A stretch of DNA of 44,658 bases. Origin: a virus. Shown here one piece after another: positions 35,110 to 42,357 of this stretch (position 1 is its first letter; each line of letters begins with the position of its first letter). The translations under genes and the position numbers were made by a program. Location: positions 1-44,658 of the IMG/VR virus record IMGVR_UViG_3300009436_000037, one strand, 5' to 3'. The notes under the pieces are model-generated. The model had not been told where the DNA came from and searched no databases. It was given only the letters and a program-made list of their open reading frames with translations.

Positions 35110-36618
35110 TTAATCTTCTAAATTCTTAATCCTCGTTGGCCACTCTCTTCTAATTAATGTAACCATCTGTTTTAGACCATCATCTGGATTATCAATAATA
35201 TAGTCAATATTCTCTATAATATAATGACCACTTATGAACCTATCCATTACCTGTTGTGCATCATTGGCATCTTCTGCTTTTCCAGCGCCAAATGGTTTAT
35301 CTGTAAATCCAGCCTCATCTCTTTTAAAATCACCTTGTTTAGAAGCTTCTGCTCTAATACCATCATAATGATACATTATTACTGGAATCTTTTGAAATTT
35401 ATAGATCGATGGATTAAATGAAGATAGCGTCATTCTAATTTTCATTTTTTCAATCTCCATTTGATTCTGTTTATTATGTAACTTAGAAAAAGCTGCATTA
35501 GGATGCGTATTTCCTAAACCGTCCTCGCCTGCATTTTGTCTACCCATGTATTTATGTTTTACTTGAGTCTCATAGCGATTATCTTTCTCATTACCTTTTA
35601 AAGGTGCTTCAATATCTGGTAAGTCTTCAGTTACTAGAGCTTCTACTTTAAACTCTTGTAACCTATCACCAGGTTCAGCGTTATTATCGTATATCTGAAT
35701 GTTTCTAGCGTATCCAGCTGCAAGACTAACCTTAGATGAGTTGTTTATCAATTCATACTTATCAACATAACAGGATAGCCCATTTGTGTCTTTGTGGTTA
35801 GTTAACATTAATGGTACTTCAATCTGATCTCCTTTATTTTCACCGCCCTCTTCCTGATCGTGACCTTCAGACATTGATGAAGCAAAAGAAGCAAGAACAG
35901 ACATTACTTCATCCAGCTTAGGGTTAGGAGCGTTGAATATCTTATTAATATTTACATAAGTCAAATAATAATATTGATCTATATAGTATTTTGTGAAAGC
36001 ATCATCAGAGATATAACTATCCTCTACAATTTCTTTTATGAAATCTGCATAAGTAATATAAGCCTGCAGTCTAGGTTGATTATCATCTGGAGCTTCTACG
36101 TTTGTTGCTAGGCCTAGTTCTAAATCTCTTGCTATTAACTCTAAATGATTTAATGAATTATCTGCATCTAAGTTTTGGCAATCTTCAGCGTAAAGTCTAG
36201 GTATCTTTGCAATACCCTCTAGTGTAATTGTAGGATTTCCACCTTCTATCTCTGGTGAAGTTTCAATTTCAATAATATCAAAGTCCATGTGAATAGACTT
36301 AAAAGTTTCTTGGTGTTTAGAGTTAAGTAGAATAGTAAAGAAGTCTCCATCTCTTGGGTAAGACTCTACTTGGAAAGCATTTTTATTATCCATTACTACT
36401 ACTGCACATTTAGGCGCAATACCGCTACAATCCAATTTAAAAGATTGAATATCATCAGGTCCAAATTGATAAGAGTTTACTAGAACGAAAGGTTTTAAAG
36501 TACCTATTGCTTTAGTTTGCTTAGCGCCACCTCCGTCTTCACCGAGGTTATCAATTTTGATTTCTGTAGGTAATATAGCCGGTTCTACGACCGCTAATAA
36601 ATGATTATCTAACTCCAT
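35110..36618 (-). CDS. gp27-like central baseplate hub protein, candidate
   Basis: A 502-aa protein placed before the tube-like and spike genes. It shows the general plan of hub proteins related to T4 gp27 and Mu gp44. There is an N-terminal beta domain (IKIDNLGEDGGGAKQ; FGPDDIQSFKLDCSG; CAVVVMDNKNAF), a middle domain with helices and acidic loops, and a C-terminal strand set (MKIRMTLSSFNPSIYKFQKI; FISGHYIIENIDYIIDN; MVTLIRREWP). T4 gp27 is 391 aa, so this is longer, mainly through an acidic insertion near 270 (GHDQEEGGENKGDQ). The hub forms the channel onto which the spike is attached. Confidence is limited because hub sequences diverge strongly. Confidence 0.6.
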   Translation of the reverse strand: MELDNHLLAVVEPAILPTEIKIDNLGEDGGGAKQTKAIGTLKPFVLVNSYQFGPDDIQSFKLDCSGIAPKCAVVVMDNKNAFQVESYPRDGDFFTILLNSKHQETFKSIHMDFDIIEIETSPEIEGGNPTITLEGIAKIPRLYAEDCQNLDADNSLNHLELIARDLELGLATNVEAPDDNQPRLQAYITYADFIKEIVEDSYISDDAFTKYYIDQYYYLTYVNINKIFNAPNPKLDEVMSVLASFASSMSEGHDQEEGGENKGDQIEVPLMLTNHKDTNGLSCYVDKYELINNSSKVSLAAGYARNIQIYDNNAEPGDRLQEFKVEALVTEDLPDIEAPLKGNEKDNRYETQVKHKYMGRQNAGEDGLGNTHPNAAFSKLHNKQNQMEIEKMKIRMTLSSFNPSIYKFQKIPVIMYHYDGIRAEASKQGDFKRDEAGFTDKPFGAGKAEDANDAQQVMDRFISGHYIIENIDYIIDNPDDGLKQMVTLIRREWPTRIKNLED

Positions 36619-36628
36619 ATTCTAAAGT

Positions 36629-37441
36629 TTAGTTACAAGGTGCACCGTCGTTAGCAATGCCGCTTCCGCCACCTGTAGATTCAGGTGCAGTACCGTCTCC
36701 TGCCGCTCCGCCAGTTTCATCTGCAGTTCCAGCCCCAGCTCCGTTAGGTGCGGACACTCCGCCTTTACCAGCTTGGTTTTGTAAATTTTTATCTAATTGA
36801 CTTTCCGTCAAACCGCTACCGCCTGCTCCAGCTCCAGATCCACTGCCTAACGCATCTTGTAAATCATCAATCTGACCTTCTAACTGATCTATCCTATCTT
36901 GAATTAATTGATTTGAAAGATCTGAAACTATTGATTCAGTTACCTCATCGTTCTGAGCTTGTGCTCCTAATATAACATTTCCATCTGCAGTAAACTTAAA
37001 ATTCTTTTTGCCGACAGCAATAACATTAGGTGGTAATAACACTTCCTTATTATATTTCTTTTTTAAGGCTTCTATTCTAGCAAGATCTCTCTTATTTAGT
37101 TTTTTACCCTGTACAAATTCGTTCTTAATTTTATTATCCTCAAACTTACTAGGTCTATCTAGTTTATAGAATGGTACTTCATCAGTCGGTATCTCTAGCT
37201 CTTCTCCTGGGCTTAAAGAAAACGGATCTGATATACCATTCCATTTTAGAATAATATCTGTTTTGCTATCAGTATTATAGTATTCCAAAGAAATAAGGTC
37301 AGGTCTACCAACCTCATCTTCTTTTACAATATGAGTAGCAATAATAGGAACAACTTCTCTGTTCCTAAACATCATAGTAGGTTGAGCCAAAATAAATTTA
37401 ACTCCACTTACTGTTTTATTTATGAGTGTTTTAAGATCCAT
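36629..37441 (-). CDS. gp53/LysM-like baseplate wedge protein
   Basis: Residues ~36-87 read as the LysM-like module found in T4 gp53: THIVKEDEVGRPDLISLEYY, then LKWNGISDPFSLSPGEELEIP. It has the conserved asparagine-glycine turn and the pattern of a late strand ending in IP. In T4, gp53 (196 aa) caps the wedge. Here the protein is 270 aa. A Lys-rich helix covers ~100-130 and a coiled-coil-like stretch ~172-196 (QLIQDRIDQLEGQIDDLQDA). A low-complexity Gly/Ala/Ser tail (GSGSGAGAGG) makes up the last ~70 residues. The tail resembles a flexible linker. Spacing to its neighbours is 3 and 10 nt. Confidence 0.6.
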   Translation of the reverse strand: MDLKTLINKTVSGVKFILAQPTMMFRNREVVPIIATHIVKEDEVGRPDLISLEYYNTDSKTDIILKWNGISDPFSLSPGEELEIPTDEVPFYKLDRPSKFEDNKIKNEFVQGKKLNKRDLARIEALKKKYNKEVLLPPNVIAVGKKNFKFTADGNVILGAQAQNDEVTESIVSDLSNQLIQDRIDQLEGQIDDLQDALGSGSGAGAGGSGLTESQLDKNLQNQAGKGGVSAPNGAGAGTADETGGAAGDGTAPESTGGGSGIANDGAPCN

Positions 37442-37444
37442 ATT

Positions 37445-39193
37445 TTATCCGTGACCGAAGTTCGATAATTTTTCTGTAAAGCCAGGGGTAAATTTACCTC
37501 TATCTTTATTTCCATAAGATGATACATCTACTACGTCATCAAGACTAACAGATCCTTCAACTTCTGGTTGTAAATACATTCTACCTCTACCAGCATTAAA
37601 CATACTTTCAATTTCACCTTTATCTCTAGGTCTTGCTGGTTTTAAGGTACATGTTAATTTTAATTTACTAGGGAAACCTTCATAACTTAGAGGTCCCTCA
37701 AATTCTACTTCAGACTTTTCTAAAGCTAGGTTACCACAAACCATCATTGGGTTCATAGGATTACCTACTGTCATGTGCCATTGTCCTGTCGGATCTCCAG
37801 TTAAGAATGCATTAATTACTGCACCACCCTGAGGACCATTCATTAATTTCATTAGTCCACCACCGACGATGTTATCCATAATTTTAGAGTCACCTAATGC
37901 ATTTATACCTTTACCATTTAATAAACCACTCGCAGCCTTACCTATATCATCAAACGCAGCACCCATTGAAGATTTTAACTGAGTAGTTAAACTTCCCATA
38001 AAACCTGCATAGTCTCCATTCTTTAATTTATCATAATCACCAAATGGCTTACCTACTGAGCCACTTCCAGTATATCTGGTAGCACCACCCCAGAAAGGAG
38101 CATTGTTATATGTTAGGGCTAAGATATTCGCCAGTTGGTCCATAAATGCAACCTTAGGTGAAGTACCTGCAATACCTTTAATATCATAATGGAATGTTAG
38201 AGTAAATGAACTTTCAAAAATAAGGCCTTGCTCTCTAGCTAAAACGTTCTTAATTACATTCAACGGTCCAAATACTTTATTAGGATAAGTTTCTTTCATA
38301 GGGTCAAATCCCCCACCTTTATCTCTAATAGTTGCAGCTTCCGAAGCAGACTTACCATTAAGACCAGCCTCAACAGCACGGCCTAATGAAGATGAATCCA
38401 TCATTGCCCCAAGTTTACCTCTACTCTGTGAGTTACCTGCAACTTCTTGAATTTTAGACTCAACATCTTTCCATGGAAATCCAGTACCAAACTTTAACAC
38501 CTCTTTCATGTCGTTACCTAAAGCAGGTGACATCCATGTTAGAACTCTAGCTAAATCCGGTTGGGATAAATCTATATCTCCCCCTTTAGAATCTTTACCC
38601 ATAGTATTCATAATGTCATCTCCAGTTGGATATGCAAAACGCCTTAGGGTAATTAAGTATTCATTTGATATTTGACCATAATGTTCTGTTGCTGCAAAAT
38701 CACCAAATTTATACGAGTAGCCAATACCTCCTTGTTCTTGAGAATAGTTTACAATTCTTCTAGCAGTAGGATTAAGAATATTATCTTCGCCACCATCTAA
38801 AACAGTTTTATTATAGTTTGTATACGCATCTGTTTCATTAGCAACACCACCGGCTCTATTATTGTAATTATGAAGAGACCATTTATTATATAGAGACCTT
38901 ACACCATCCCCCATATTAATATCTTTATCTGGGTCTTTAGCTTTAAAAGTCCTAGAAGCAATGGCGTTTGTGCCATATAAAGATACTGGACCTGCATCAC
39001 CATCTTCAATAAAAGTAGTATGCCCAGAAGTAATAGCTGCATCGCCTCCATCTTGGGGCTCATTACCTGCTACTTGGTCATCTGGAAACGGGCCATTCCT
39101 AACAATCAGATCACCGGTTGCAATCTCCGTATAAGAAAACTTAGTAGGAGGTCCAGGAGTTATGTTATTAAGTGTATACTTAGGTACAGGCAT
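37445..39193 (-). CDS. Large tail-tube/baseplate hub-associated structural protein (582 aa)
   Basis: First gene after a promoter-like motif, ahead of the gp53-, gp27- and gp5-like genes. Tube-like beta elements appear split by a long insertion. SNEYLITLRRFAYPTGDD lies near residue 180, ESSFTLTFHYDIKGI near 325, and a conserved-looking C-terminal block (WHMTVGNPMNPMMVC; FPSKLKLTCTLKPARPRDKG; ESMFNAGRGRMYL) near 480-550. The inserted middle is Gly/Ala/Ser-rich. Its length is close to the T4 tape measure gp29 (590 aa), but it lacks the long continuous helix expected of a tape measure, so I prefer a tube-initiator or hub role. No sheath or tape measure gene was recognised in the window. Confidence 0.5.
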   Translation of the reverse strand: MPVPKYTLNNITPGPPTKFSYTEIATGDLIVRNGPFPDDQVAGNEPQDGGDAAITSGHTTFIEDGDAGPVSLYGTNAIASRTFKAKDPDKDINMGDGVRSLYNKWSLHNYNNRAGGVANETDAYTNYNKTVLDGGEDNILNPTARRIVNYSQEQGGIGYSYKFGDFAATEHYGQISNEYLITLRRFAYPTGDDIMNTMGKDSKGGDIDLSQPDLARVLTWMSPALGNDMKEVLKFGTGFPWKDVESKIQEVAGNSQSRGKLGAMMDSSSLGRAVEAGLNGKSASEAATIRDKGGGFDPMKETYPNKVFGPLNVIKNVLAREQGLIFESSFTLTFHYDIKGIAGTSPKVAFMDQLANILALTYNNAPFWGGATRYTGSGSVGKPFGDYDKLKNGDYAGFMGSLTTQLKSSMGAAFDDIGKAASGLLNGKGINALGDSKIMDNIVGGGLMKLMNGPQGGAVINAFLTGDPTGQWHMTVGNPMNPMMVCGNLALEKSEVEFEGPLSYEGFPSKLKLTCTLKPARPRDKGEIESMFNAGRGRMYLQPEVEGSVSLDDVVDVSSYGNKDRGKFTPGFTEKLSNFGHG

Positions 39194-39210
39194 TAAAAGT
39201 CTCTTTGTTT

Positions 39211-39222
39211 TTTATATATATC
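39211..39222 (-). promoter_or_regulatory. GATATATATAAA motif, candidate late promoter for the central baseplate operon
   Basis: Minus-strand ACAGATATATATAAAAAAC lies in the 54-nt gap before the 582-aa gene, ending ~18 nt before the ATG at 39193. Nine tightly spaced genes (39193 down to 31051) could be transcribed from it. Confidence 0.45.
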
Positions 39223-39230
39223 TGTGCAAT

Positions 39231-39245
39231 ATATTACAGTAATAT
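39231..39245. repeat. 15-bp near-perfect palindrome next to the promoter motif
   Basis: ATATTAC-A-GTAATAT has perfect 7-bp arms around one central base, immediately after the stop of the 200-aa gene and 8 bp from the GATATATA site. It is more like a dimeric protein binding site than an RNA hairpin, because the loop is one base. Its all-A/T character outside the C/G pair means chance cannot be excluded. Confidence 0.35.
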
Positions 39246-39247
39246 GT

Positions 39248-39850
39248 TTAGACCCACTCTCCGCGGTCCATTTCATCGTGATTAGGTCTATATAATATAG
39301 AGTCAGACCAATCATCGTCCTTAGGGTATCTATCTCCTAAAAACTTTTGAAGTGCTTTAACGAACTCTCCTTTTGTATGAAAGTTGTAATTACCAGTATA
39401 TGTAGTTCGATTTACTAGATTAAATAGATCCCTAATATTAGTTTCTACCTGAAAATCTTGTATTTTATTAAATAGTTTTGTTTGTTCAGCTCTGGTCTTA
39501 ACACAGAATACTGAATCTACAACAATTAAGTATTGCATCCATTTGTTACCGTTAAATACTCTATCTTCTAGTTCTTTAACAGTATTATATTCTTGTCTCT
39601 TTAAGTTAATCCTAGTATCTTTACCATCAAAGTTTTTAAGGAATCTTCCACCGAATAAGTTTCGCTTAAGAAAACTAATTGGGTCATAAAACTTTCTAAT
39701 CTTAATTTGATATTGAGGATTGACGTCATCAAATTTAACGTCGTGTATCATAGCCCTTACAGGAATCAATACATTAGGTGCTTGTGTAGTAGAGATTAGA
39801 GCTTGTATTAATTCACCTTTGGTAAATATCTTATGCTTAATCATGGTCAA
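39248..39850 (-). CDS. Unrecognised basic protein, 200 aa
   Basis: I do not recognise this protein. It is basic and mixed alpha/beta (TKGELIQALISTTQAPNVLI; FYDPISFLKRNLFGGRFL; KWMQYLIVVDSVFCVKT). The C-terminal ~40 residues are acidic and aromatic. Its start overlaps the preceding gene by 14 nt; a second Met at residue 3 (39844) would shorten the overlap. It is the last gene before a gap with a promoter-like motif, so it closes the small-gene cluster. Baseplate assembly factors such as T4 gp26 and gp51 sit at a comparable place, but no similarity is visible. Confidence 0.6.
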   Translation of the reverse strand: MTMIKHKIFTKGELIQALISTTQAPNVLIPVRAMIHDVKFDDVNPQYQIKIRKFYDPISFLKRNLFGGRFLKNFDGKDTRINLKRQEYNTVKELEDRVFNGNKWMQYLIVVDSVFCVKTRAEQTKLFNKIQDFQVETNIRDLFNLVNRTTYTGNYNFHTKGEFVKALQKFLGDRYPKDDDWSDSILYRPNHDEMDRGEWV

Positions 39851-40244
39851 TGAATCTTACGTTATCAAATTTACTCAACACTCCTCTTTTAGGATAGTCG
39901 CATCTATTAATGATAATAAGATCCAAATCAAAAGGTTCTTCGATTAGGTCGTTTACAAAATCTTTAAATCCGGATACAGATCCAGTATCTAAAGTTTTAA
40001 ACATGTATAAAATTTTAGCACCTTCTTTCTCTTTTTCTAGAGTATCACTAAGTAGCCTTTGTATTAACTTTCTAATATAGAGAGATACAATAATATCTGA
40101 TGGCTCCTTACTATAAGGATCTGATTTAATTAGTCTATTGAATATATCAAAATATGAGACCGTTAAATCATACTCACCAGACTTAGCTAATCTCTCAAAC
40201 TCAGTTCTAGTTTTGCACCATACGCCTTCTACGTGTAGTTTCAT
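39837..40244 (-). CDS. Unrecognised 135-aa protein
   Basis: A soluble, helical protein with a central Lys/Arg-rich helix (YIRKLIQRLLSDTLEKEKEG) and a strand-turn near the end (DLDLIIINRCDYPKRGV). It has no recognised motif. It shares an ATGA four-base overlap with the preceding gene and a 14-nt overlap with the next, so the three are translationally coupled. Function unknown. Tail assembly or chaperone work is possible from position only. Confidence 0.6.
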   Translation of the reverse strand: MKLHVEGVWCKTRTEFERLAKSGEYDLTVSYFDIFNRLIKSDPYSKEPSDIIVSLYIRKLIQRLLSDTLEKEKEGAKILYMFKTLDTGSVSGFKDFVNDLIEEPFDLDLIIINRCDYPKRGVLSKFDNVRFIDHD

Positions 40245-40564
40245 TTCTCTATCATACGAGTAAGCTTTTTTATTTCTTTTTGGAGTAGCGTTACTCTTTG
40301 TTTAATTTCAGATTCGGAAGCGTTATACTTGTCTCCCCAATTCAGTTTAATCTCCAATTTGTCACGATCAATATCACTACCAGTACTTAGTCCTAGATCT
40401 AAAATTAAATCACTTAAGAATTTAACTTGTTGTTGTCTACCTAAGTAACCATCGAAATCATAAACCATCCTAGAAGTATATTCTTCACCTCCGCCGTTTA
40501 CATTATCGTCAATTAAAAATTTGACCACCCCGTTATCAGCGGGTTCGATTTGAATAGATACCAT
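40241..40564 (-). CDS. Unrecognised 107-aa protein with C-terminal coiled coil
   Basis: The N-terminal ~60 residues look beta-rich and acidic (VKFLIDDNVNGGG; MVYDFDGYLGRQQQ). The last ~30 residues form a heptad-like basic helix (SEIKQRVTLLQKEIKKLTRM). No family was recognised. It is followed by an ATGA overlap with the next gene and lies 8 nt after the preceding one. Confidence 0.6.
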   Translation of the reverse strand: MVSIQIEPADNGVVKFLIDDNVNGGGEEYTSRMVYDFDGYLGRQQQVKFLSDLILDLGLSTGSDIDRDKLEIKLNWGDKYNASESEIKQRVTLLQKEIKKLTRMIEK

Positions 40565-40572
40565 ATTGCCTG

Positions 40573-41037
40573 TTACTTTTTTCTAGATCGAAATGATTCT
40601 CTCACTTCTTTCTGTAATTTCTTAATAGCCTTTTTGTCTTCTTTTATAGACTCCTTATCTTTTACTACAGATAAAGACCAAGCCTCTTCTAATTTATTTA
40701 TCTCGCTTTTATTATAGCCCATAGAATTCCAAGTCTCTTTCATAGACTTTAGTTTATCTTCTAATACAGCATGGTTAACTTTATCCATAGCATCTAAATT
40801 TTGCTGATGAATCTTTCTACCATTCTCTATATTTTGCTTACGAAAGTTAGACCTAACCTCACCTAAGAAATTCATATTACTTAAATACTTAAGCACACCT
40901 TGTTGTTTCATCATGTGACGTCTTTGACGTCTATTGTAACTAGTAGGTTGGGATGTCGGAGGCTGTGTTACTGCTTGATCTATTGCTTGTTGTTGCTCCG
41001 GTGTCAGTTGCACTGACTCTTCTTTTTGTTTTGCCAT
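40573..41037 (-). CDS. Lys/Gln-rich helical protein, start uncertain, overlapping the upstream gene
   Basis: A 154-aa highly charged, almost entirely helical protein. The N-terminus (VQLTPEQQQAIDQAV) is Gln-rich and is followed by a basic NRRQRRHMMKQQG element that looks nucleic-acid or scaffold related. A Lys/Glu helix forms the C-terminal half. The first 98 nt overlap the end of the upstream gene in another frame. The frame stays open only to 41073, where a TAA lies upstream. Starting at Met42 (40914) would remove the overlap, but the Gln-rich N-terminus looks genuine. A +1/-2 ribosomal frameshift joining the two frames is another possibility. Function unknown. Confidence 0.55.
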   Translation of the reverse strand: MAKQKEESVQLTPEQQQAIDQAVTQPPTSQPTSYNRRQRRHMMKQQGVLKYLSNMNFLGEVRSNFRKQNIENGRKIHQQNLDAMDKVNHAVLEDKLKSMKETWNSMGYNKSEINKLEEAWSLSVVKDKESIKEDKKAIKKLQKEVRESFRSRKK

Positions 41038-41536
41038 TGTAATAATTTTTAATGAATTCTTCTGCTTGAGGTTTTAATTGTTCTTGTAAGTTATTTATCT
41101 GGCTCTGTACCAGTAGCAATATCTGTTCGTTTAGATCTGCTTTTGTAATATCCATCTGATCTTTAAATAAATCATAAACATCTTTAGATGGAACATTAAG
41201 TTCTAAGGGCATTGTAATTGTATTCTTAGCGCTAATCTTCTTTAGCATCTCTAACATTACGTTTAATTCGCCAGTTGGTTGAGTAGTTTTAGTTTCAGTT
41301 ACTGGTTTTGTTGCAACCTCTTTTACAGTTTTAAATGATTTAGCTAATGAAGCTGCGTTATCTTCATCTCTAGCCTCCATTAACATTTCACCAATTAATG
41401 CGGTTGCACATTTAGTACCATCAGTAAAAGTAGTAAACTGACCTTCAGTTCCTTCTACTATAACTGTATCTCCAGCACGTTCAGTCTTAACCCAAACGTA
41501 AGTTTTTGCTTTTTGTTTTTCTGTTTGTTCAGACAT
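40940..41536 (-). CDS. Unrecognised ~198-aa protein; C-terminal tail overlaps the next gene
   Basis: I take the ATG at 41536 (MSEQTEKQKAKTYVWVKTER), 4 nt after the upstream stop. An ATG at 41554 overlaps the upstream gene, and the longer extension reads as out-of-frame sequence. The N-terminal ~80 residues form a small beta/alpha domain (GDTVIVEGTEGQFTTFTDG). A Thr/Lys linker leads to a helical part (LNVMLEMLKKISAKNTITMP; NEQILLLVQSQINNLQEQL). The last ~30 residues (SATDTGATTSNRSSSNTASD) are low-complexity and lie in the 98-nt overlap, so they may be poorly constrained. Short tail assembly chaperones have this general build, but evidence is thin. Confidence 0.5.
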   Translation of the reverse strand: MSEQTEKQKAKTYVWVKTERAGDTVIVEGTEGQFTTFTDGTKCATALIGEMLMEARDEDNAASLAKSFKTVKEVATKPVTETKTTQPTGELNVMLEMLKKISAKNTITMPLELNVPSKDVYDLFKDQMDITKADLNEQILLLVQSQINNLQEQLKPQAEEFIKNYYNGKTKRRVSATDTGATTSNRSSSNTASDIPTY

Positions 41537-41540
41537 ATCT

Positions 41541-41774
41541 TTATTTTTTGTCATTAACCTGATCAAAATCAAACTCGATTTGACCAGTTGTTCTATAATT
41601 ATACTCACGATTTAGAAATTGTTTAATAAAGTCCATAGATTCAGGTGGACCCATGATCGCATCTGCCTTAAAATACCTAGCTTTCCAGAATTCTGTAAAC
41701 TCTTCATTGCCCTTTTCTTTTAGGCTTTCTTTTAAGTAATCTAGATCTGGAATGTGTAATTTGTTAAACCCCAT
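41541..41774 (-). CDS. Unrecognised small protein, 77 aa
   Basis: The start is taken as ATG 41774 (MGFNKLHIPDLDYLKESLKE), 7 nt after the upstream stop. An in-frame Met 28 codons earlier lies inside the oxygenase-like gene and gives unlikely sequence. The protein is acidic and helical, with KGNEEFTEFWKARYFKADAI and GPPESMDFIKQFLNREYNY. No family was recognised. It belongs to the minus-strand run between the oxygenase-like gene and the unknown cluster. Confidence 0.55.
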   Translation of the reverse strand: MGFNKLHIPDLDYLKESLKEKGNEEFTEFWKARYFKADAIMGPPESMDFIKQFLNREYNYRTTGQIEFDFDQVNDKK

Positions 41775-41781
41775 ATTTGTT

Positions 41782-42357
41782 TTATTTAGTGTTAAAGAAA
41801 AATGTTTGAAATAATCTACCGTCCTGTAGATCTTTACCAAAGTAATCCATTGAAGCATGAAATAAGTCTCCTTTATAGAATACTGCTCTATTATACTTAT
41901 TACCTACTTGGTCAATTAATTCCCATTTAGTATAATCTTGTCCATCATTATTAATTAGTTCAGATAAGGTATCATTACGGCTACCATTTGCTAATCTTGG
42001 CATCTTGTAAGCTCCTGTTGGCTTATGTCTATAAATACCAGTACCACCAGATGCGGGCGCATCCGGAGTTAAGTAAACTACACCAGCCCATTGGTTCCAG
42101 CCATCAGCATGAATCCATGTTCTATCGCTAGCAGTGGTATATTGATATGCACCACAGTAAGTATCAGCTCCTAATGTTTCCGTATCCATCTCAGCTCCTA
42201 CGATTTTAGAAATCCATTCAGCTATATTGTCATTTAAAAATGATTTTGTTCTATGGCCTGGGTAATTACCATCCACATCAAAATCTTGTTTTAGTGCATA
42301 CGCTCTTACCTCATCCACATTAGAGTAAAAGTTATCGCAAATAATTAAGTCTCTCAT
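41782..42357 (-). CDS. 2OG-Fe(II) dioxygenase-like protein (DUF6445-type)
   Basis: A 191-aa protein with the jelly-roll oxygenase signature. It has WIHADGWNQWAGVVYL (His83-x-Asp85), a strand-rich core with APASGGTGIYRHK, then AVFYKGDLFHASMDYFG (His167) and Arg181 in GRLFQTFFF, 14 residues later. These supply an H-x-D...H iron triad and a 2-oxoglutarate-binding Arg. An NYPGHRT motif near residue 31 is also seen in the DUF6445 group as I recall it. Such enzymes hydroxylate proteins, nucleic-acid bases or metabolites. It starts directly (0 nt) after the DinG-like stop, alongside dCMP deaminase, so nucleotide or DNA modification is possible, but protein hydroxylation equally so. Confidence 0.72.
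   Translation of the reverse strand: MRDLIICDNFYSNVDEVRAYALKQDFDVDGNYPGHRTKSFLNDNIAEWISKIVGAEMDTETLGADTYCGAYQYTTASDRTWIHADGWNQWAGVVYLTPDAPASGGTGIYRHKPTGAYKMPRLANGSRNDTLSELINNDGQDYTKWELIDQVGNKYNRAVFYKGDLFHASMDYFGKDLQDGRLFQTFFFNTK

Noticed and set aside
37445-39193. Tape measure protein (by length 582 aa and position)
   Set aside because: No long uninterrupted helical region; the sequence is Gly-rich with tube-like beta blocks.
41541-41858. Longer 105-aa version of the small gene starting at 41858
   Set aside because: The first 28 codons lie within the oxygenase-like gene and read as out-of-frame sequence; ATG 41774 follows the upstream stop by 7 nt.
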